Shown piece by piece: positions 61,199 through 64,000 of a DNA stretch of 64,000 nt. The position numbers and the translations under genes are program-made. The stretch is from CAVTHK01 sp964552235 (lineage in GTDB: Bacteria; Spirochaetota; Spirochaetia; SZUA-6; CAVTHK01). The stretch lies in contig CAZKGO010000003.1 of assembly GCA_964552235.1 (NCBI GenBank), forward strand, positions 36,765-100,764. The letters are read 5' to 3'. The notes below the pieces were generated by a model, which worked only from the letters and a program-made list of their open reading frames with translations, did no database searches and was not told the origin of the DNA. Positions within the stretch are counted from its first letter, which is position 1; each line of letters starts with the position of its first letter.

Positions 61199-62188
61199 CT
61201 AGCTCGCGAAGCCGTTGAGAGGCGGCAGCGCCGAGATCGCGGCTGCGCCGACGAGGAACGAGGCGCCGGTCACGGGCATGCGCTTGAGCAGGCCGCCGAG
61301 GCGGTCGATGTCGCGGGTCCCGGTGCGCGCATCCACGGCGCCGGCAGCCAGAAAGAGCGGGCTCTTGAACAGGGCGTGGTTGAGCACGTGCAGGAGCGCG
61401 CCGGCAAAGCCCAGGGCCGCGAGCGCCGGCCTGGCGTAGCTACGGCCGAGGACACCCAGGCCGAGGCCCAGCGCGATGATGCCCATGTTCTCGACGCTGT
61501 GGTAGGCGAGCAGCCGCTTGAGGTCGTGCTGCGCGAGGGTGTACAGGACGCCGAGGATCCCCGACACGACGCCGATGGCGAGCAGCGTCCATCCCCACCA
61601 CGGCTCGGGCGCCCCGAGCACGGTGAGCGAGCGCAGGATCCCGTAGATCCCGGTCTTGATCATCACGCCGCTCATCACGGCCGAGACCGGCGAAGGAGCC
61701 GCCGGATGGGCCTCGGGCAGCCAGACGTGGGCGGGCATGAAGCCGGCCTTGGCGCCGAAGCCGACCACCGCGAGGACGAACAGCAGTCCCGCGGGCGCAG
61801 CGGCCGCAGCCGCACCGCCGGCCCAGCTCGCGCCCGCGAGCGCGAAGAGCGCGATCAGGAACGCGGCGCCGATGTGCGCAGCCACGAGGTAGATCCAGCC
61901 GGCCCGCTGGGTGGCCTCGTCCTCGCAGTGGCTCATGACGAGAAAGAACGAAGCGAGCGACATCGACTCCCACGCGATGAGGAACAGCAGCCCGTCGGCG
62001 GCAGCGGGCACCAGCAGCATCGCAGCGGCGAGGGCGTTGTACCAGGGCCACGGAAAGCGGCCGCCGTGGGCGTGCGCCCGCGCATATCCGGGCGCGTAGA
62101 CCGCGGTGAGGGCCGTCACCAGGGACACGGGTATGAGAAAGAAGGCCGAGAGGCCGTCGATGCGCAGCGCCAGGCGGGCGCCGGGCAT
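61199..62188 (-). CDS. Central antiporter fragment of the HyfB-like protein
   Basis: 329 residues between the two TAG codons, starting with the ATG at 62188 (stop-restart TAGGCGATG). It holds the Proton_antipo_M core: AWESMSLASFFLVM (Glu), GFGAKAGFMPAHVWLPEAHPAAPSPVSAVMSG (Lys and His/Glu of the channel) and LLAYHSVENMGIIALGLG. It may be made as a separate polypeptide by reinitiation, or be a dead piece. Confidence 0.5.
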   Translation of the reverse strand: MPGARLALRIDGLSAFFLIPVSLVTALTAVYAPGYARAHAHGGRFPWPWYNALAAAMLLVPAAADGLLFLIAWESMSLASFFLVMSHCEDEATQRAGWIYLVAAHIGAAFLIALFALAGASWAGGAAAAAAPAGLLFVLAVVGFGAKAGFMPAHVWLPEAHPAAPSPVSAVMSGVMIKTGIYGILRSLTVLGAPEPWWGWTLLAIGVVSGILGVLYTLAQHDLKRLLAYHSVENMGIIALGLGLGVLGRSYARPALAALGFAGALLHVLNHALFKSPLFLAAGAVDARTGTRDIDRLGGLLKRMPVTGASFLVGAAAISALPPLNGFAS

Positions 62189-62487
62189 CGCCTACGGCAG
62201 CACGAGCTCGGCAGCGCCGCCGCCGACCAGGCAGGCGAGCCCGCCGCAGACGCCGAGCAGGCCGCCCGCGACGGCGCAGCCGACACCGGCGGCCCCGGAC
62301 GCCGCGGGGAGGCGGCCAAGCAGGAGCGGAAGCGCGCAGCCGCACGCAAAGGCTGCGAGGGCGGCGAGGAGGAGGCCTATGGCTGTCATGGCTGCAAGGC
62401 CCGATTCTTCCACGGCTTGCCGCCGCGTGCAAACAGGCGGCGGCCGGCGGCGAACCCGCCGGCGAAGGCGCTTCGGTCGCGCCCGCC

Positions 62488-63801
62488 TCAGCCGCGGCGG
62501 AAGAGGCGCTCGAGGATGTTGCGCGGCGGGGCGATGCCGAAAAAGGAGGAGATCTGGTTGGCGAGCTCCTTGCGCAGGACCTGGAACGAGAAGTGCTTGC
62601 GCGCGAGCTCGAAGTTGCGGTCGACCATCTCTTTCTTGCGCACCGGATCGGTGAGCACGCGCCTGACCTGGCTGACCGCCTCGTCGGTGATGTAGCCGTC
62701 GATGGCGACCACGTCGAAGCCCTTGGGCTCGATGTCGGCGATGAACACCGAGTAGCGGTTGACGAGGATCGGCTTGCGGAAGTAGGCCGCCTCCAGGAAG
62801 GCGTTGCCGAATCCCTCGTAGAGGCTCGGGTAGGTGATGAGATCGGCGTGGGGGTAGACGTCCCAGAGCGAGTACTCCCCGCCGCCGCTTTCCTCGTTGA
62901 GCCTGTTGTGGATAAAGTGGAGCGGCACCCGCTGCCGCTGAGCCCAGCTGCGCACCCATTCGGCGTAGGCCGGACCTTCGTCGCCCAGGCTGTGCGAAAC
63001 GACCAGCTTGGCCTTGGGCATGTCCAGCAGCTCGATCAGGTAGATGGCCTGCTCGATGCCCTTGCGGAACACCACGCGCGTGGGCTGCAGGATGATGAGG
63101 TCGTCGTCCTCGAAACCCATGTCCCTGCGGAACTGGAGCCTGTCGCGCGGCTTCGGGGGCTTCCTGTCGAAGTCCATGACGTTGAAGATCAGGCGGGCGG
63201 CGATGCTTCTGCGGGCCGCCAGGTCCGCCTGGGCCACGGAGTTGATGACCACGTGGCTGATCGAGGGCAGGTCGGGCGGAAAGGCCATGGCCAGGACGTC
63301 CTGGCAGGCGTTGGTGATGTAGCGCGGCCGCTCCCAGTAGAAGTCGTGGTGGTGGGCGATCGTCGGGATCCCGGTTTCGGCGATCAGCTCGGTGAGGGCC
63401 ACCCCGAGGGGGATGTGCATCGGGATCGCGAGGGCGTTCTCGGGGATCAGGAGGTCGATGCGGAACTTCGCTATGAACTCGTAGAGGCTGTCCTTGAGCC
63501 GCTCCTTGTGAGCGTGCATCTCGTCGGTCGTCTTGCGGGTGCGCTTCTCGCCCGAGAACAGAACCTTGTTGAGCTCGAGCACCGACGGGTGGCCGAAGAA
63601 CGCCTCAGGCACCAGCAGGCTCGAGGCGGGGTCGCGGTCGAGCTCGCCGGCGAACCAGAAGCACTTGTGGCCGAGCTCGCCGAGCACCGAGGCCCACTTG
63701 GCCGACTCCAGCGACACGCCGTCGAGGCCGCGAAAGCGCGTCGAGACGAAACCGACGCGCAGCGATCGGTGATTGCTGTCTGGCGGGCTCTTCGCCTTCA
63801 T
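62488..63801 (-). CDS. GT4-type glycosyltransferase
   Basis: 437 residues. GT-B fold: an N-terminal Gly-loop VGFVSTRFRGLDGVS, a central DDDLIILQPTRVVFRKGIEQAI near 230 and the nucleotide-sugar motif YPSLYEGFGNAFLEAAYF near 340 (E-x7-E). Transfers a sugar from an NDP-sugar. The ATG at 63801 overlaps the stop of the GH13 gene upstream (ATGA), tying it to glucoside phosphorolysis or synthesis. A 98-base gap separates it from the Ehr genes; nothing was seen in that gap. Confidence 0.85.
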   Translation of the reverse strand: MKAKSPPDSNHRSLRVGFVSTRFRGLDGVSLESAKWASVLGELGHKCFWFAGELDRDPASSLLVPEAFFGHPSVLELNKVLFSGEKRTRKTTDEMHAHKERLKDSLYEFIAKFRIDLLIPENALAIPMHIPLGVALTELIAETGIPTIAHHHDFYWERPRYITNACQDVLAMAFPPDLPSISHVVINSVAQADLAARRSIAARLIFNVMDFDRKPPKPRDRLQFRRDMGFEDDDLIILQPTRVVFRKGIEQAIYLIELLDMPKAKLVVSHSLGDEGPAYAEWVRSWAQRQRVPLHFIHNRLNEESGGGEYSLWDVYPHADLITYPSLYEGFGNAFLEAAYFRKPILVNRYSVFIADIEPKGFDVVAIDGYITDEAVSQVRRVLTDPVRKKEMVDRNFELARKHFSFQVLRKELANQISSFFGIAPPRNILERLFRRG

Positions 63802-64000
63802 CGAGAGACTCCAATCCACGCGGTCTGGTGCGGACCGAGGCACCGGGGCGCCGGCGCTCCGGTGAGCAGGTCGAGCAGACCCCGGCCGCCAACCAGCCGC
63901 TCGGGGGCCACGGCGACCTCGCGTCCCGAGACGTTCTGCAGGCACAGCACCTGATCGCCTCGTTCCCGCGCGCCGCGCACGAGCGCCAGCACCGCGTCGC
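63798..64000 (-). CDS. C-terminus of a sucrose-phosphorylase-like GH13 enzyme (5' part outside window)
   Basis: 67 residues visible, open to the window edge. VLCLQNVSGREVAVA followed by DLLTGAPA and a final aromatic strand (PHQTAWIGV) matches the small C-terminal beta-domain of GH13 sucrose or glucosylglycerate phosphorylases. The catalytic barrel lies beyond base 64000, so substrate class is uncertain. Overlaps the glycosyltransferase by ATGA. Confidence 0.65.
   Translation of the reverse strand, partial: DAVLALVRGARERGDQVLCLQNVSGREVAVAPERLVGGRGLLDLLTGAPAPRCLGPHQTAWIGVSR

Larger units (their letters stand above)
60419..62389 (-). pseudogene. HyfB/EhrA-like antiporter subunit interrupted by two in-frame TAG codons
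   Basis: One continuous frame of 656 codon positions, close to the HyfB length of about 670, is broken by TAG at 62194-62192 and 61201-61199. The three pieces align in order with one protein: an N-terminal segment with two or three helices (62389-62192), the antiporter core from LALRIDGLSAFFLIP to LPPLNGFAS (62188-61199) and the C-terminal region from GGSDFPAIV to LLAWELR (about 61198-60419). A Trp codon (TGG) one substitution away fits the first position (LP-W-xMPG). Several genes nearby end in TAG, so general reassignment is unlikely. Options: decay, base-call error, or split translation, since an ATG follows the first TAG by three bases. Confidence 0.72.

Noticed and set aside
60419..62389. 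TAG reassigned to an amino acid in this organism
   Set aside because: TAG is the ordinary stop of genes ending at 6382, 14504, 20087, 21825, 24037, 38709, 43874, 48355 and 53348, and hairpins or new starts follow several of them.
54440..62389. A working [NiFe] hydrogenase or formate hydrogenlyase
   Set aside because: Both CxxC nickel-binding pairs are missing from the large subunit, and no maturation genes are present.
1..64000. tRNA, rRNA, CRISPR arrays, insertion sequences, attachment sites
   Set aside because: I looked through all intergenic stretches on both strands and found no cloverleaf, repeat-spacer array, transposase or terminal inverted repeats.

Overview
The window is about 64 kb of very GC-rich bacterial chromosome with genes packed end to end. 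No gap exceeds about 260 bases, and there are no rRNA, tRNA, CRISPR or transposase genes. Lpl-type solute-binding proteins, a LytS-type kinase paired with an AraC-type response regulator, and a binding protein whose mature N-terminus reads GSQAEKAA suggest a high-GC, probably uncultured member of the Spirochaetota. That placement is inference; no marker gene is present.

Regions. (1) 1-4185: the end of a giant surface protein with many Ig-like repeats and a C-terminal barrel-like domain ending in Phe. (2) 4330-9680, minus strand: a six-gene operon of a phospholipase-C-like protein, a PHP hydrolase, an ankyrin protein, a membrane protein and two cNMP-binding/GGDEF proteins, one intact and one with a degenerate active site. 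(3) 9736-14482, plus strand: an amidohydrolase, a membrane class III cyclase, a LolA-like protein, a GGR-like flavoprotein and a lipoprotein. (4) 14504-53348: a carbohydrate/sugar-acid island of about 39 kb. A minus-strand operon (14504-17888) diverges from a long plus-strand run across a region with two near-consensus promoters and two repeat pairs. The plus run has two paralogous modules, each a binding protein plus a TIM-barrel glycosidase, at 20218-22970 and 34999-37714. Only the second has permeases. A third transporter (40778-43874) follows, with isomerases, epimerases, oxidoreductases, two kinds of aldolase, a lactonase-like hydrolase and an M55 peptidase. Regulators are IclR, GntR, a two-component pair and a membrane AraC sensor. 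There is no ABC ATPase, sugar kinase or enolase-type dehydratase. (5) 53560-54341: two small proteins. (6) 54440-62389, minus strand: an energy-converting-hydrogenase-related (Ehr/Hyf-like) complex without a nickel site, with several structural oddities. (7) 62488-64000: a glycosyltransferase and the end of a sucrose-phosphorylase-like GH13 gene.

How the genes fit together: in region 4, oligosaccharides or glycosides are probably bound outside the cell, imported through LplBC-type permeases powered by an ATPase encoded elsewhere, cut inside the cell by the two leaderless glycosidases, then isomerised, oxidised and split by retro-aldolases. Almost every junction is an ATGA or GTGA overlap, so translation is coupled. 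The substrate is not identifiable from sequence alone. The most unusual features are a shared regulatory element in front of the duplicated modules, an in-frame fusion of the Ehr membrane and catalytic subunits, two in-frame TAG codons in the HyfB-like gene, a frameshifted ADP-ribosylglycohydrolase, and a fossil gene end that differs from its intact relative only at synonymous sites.
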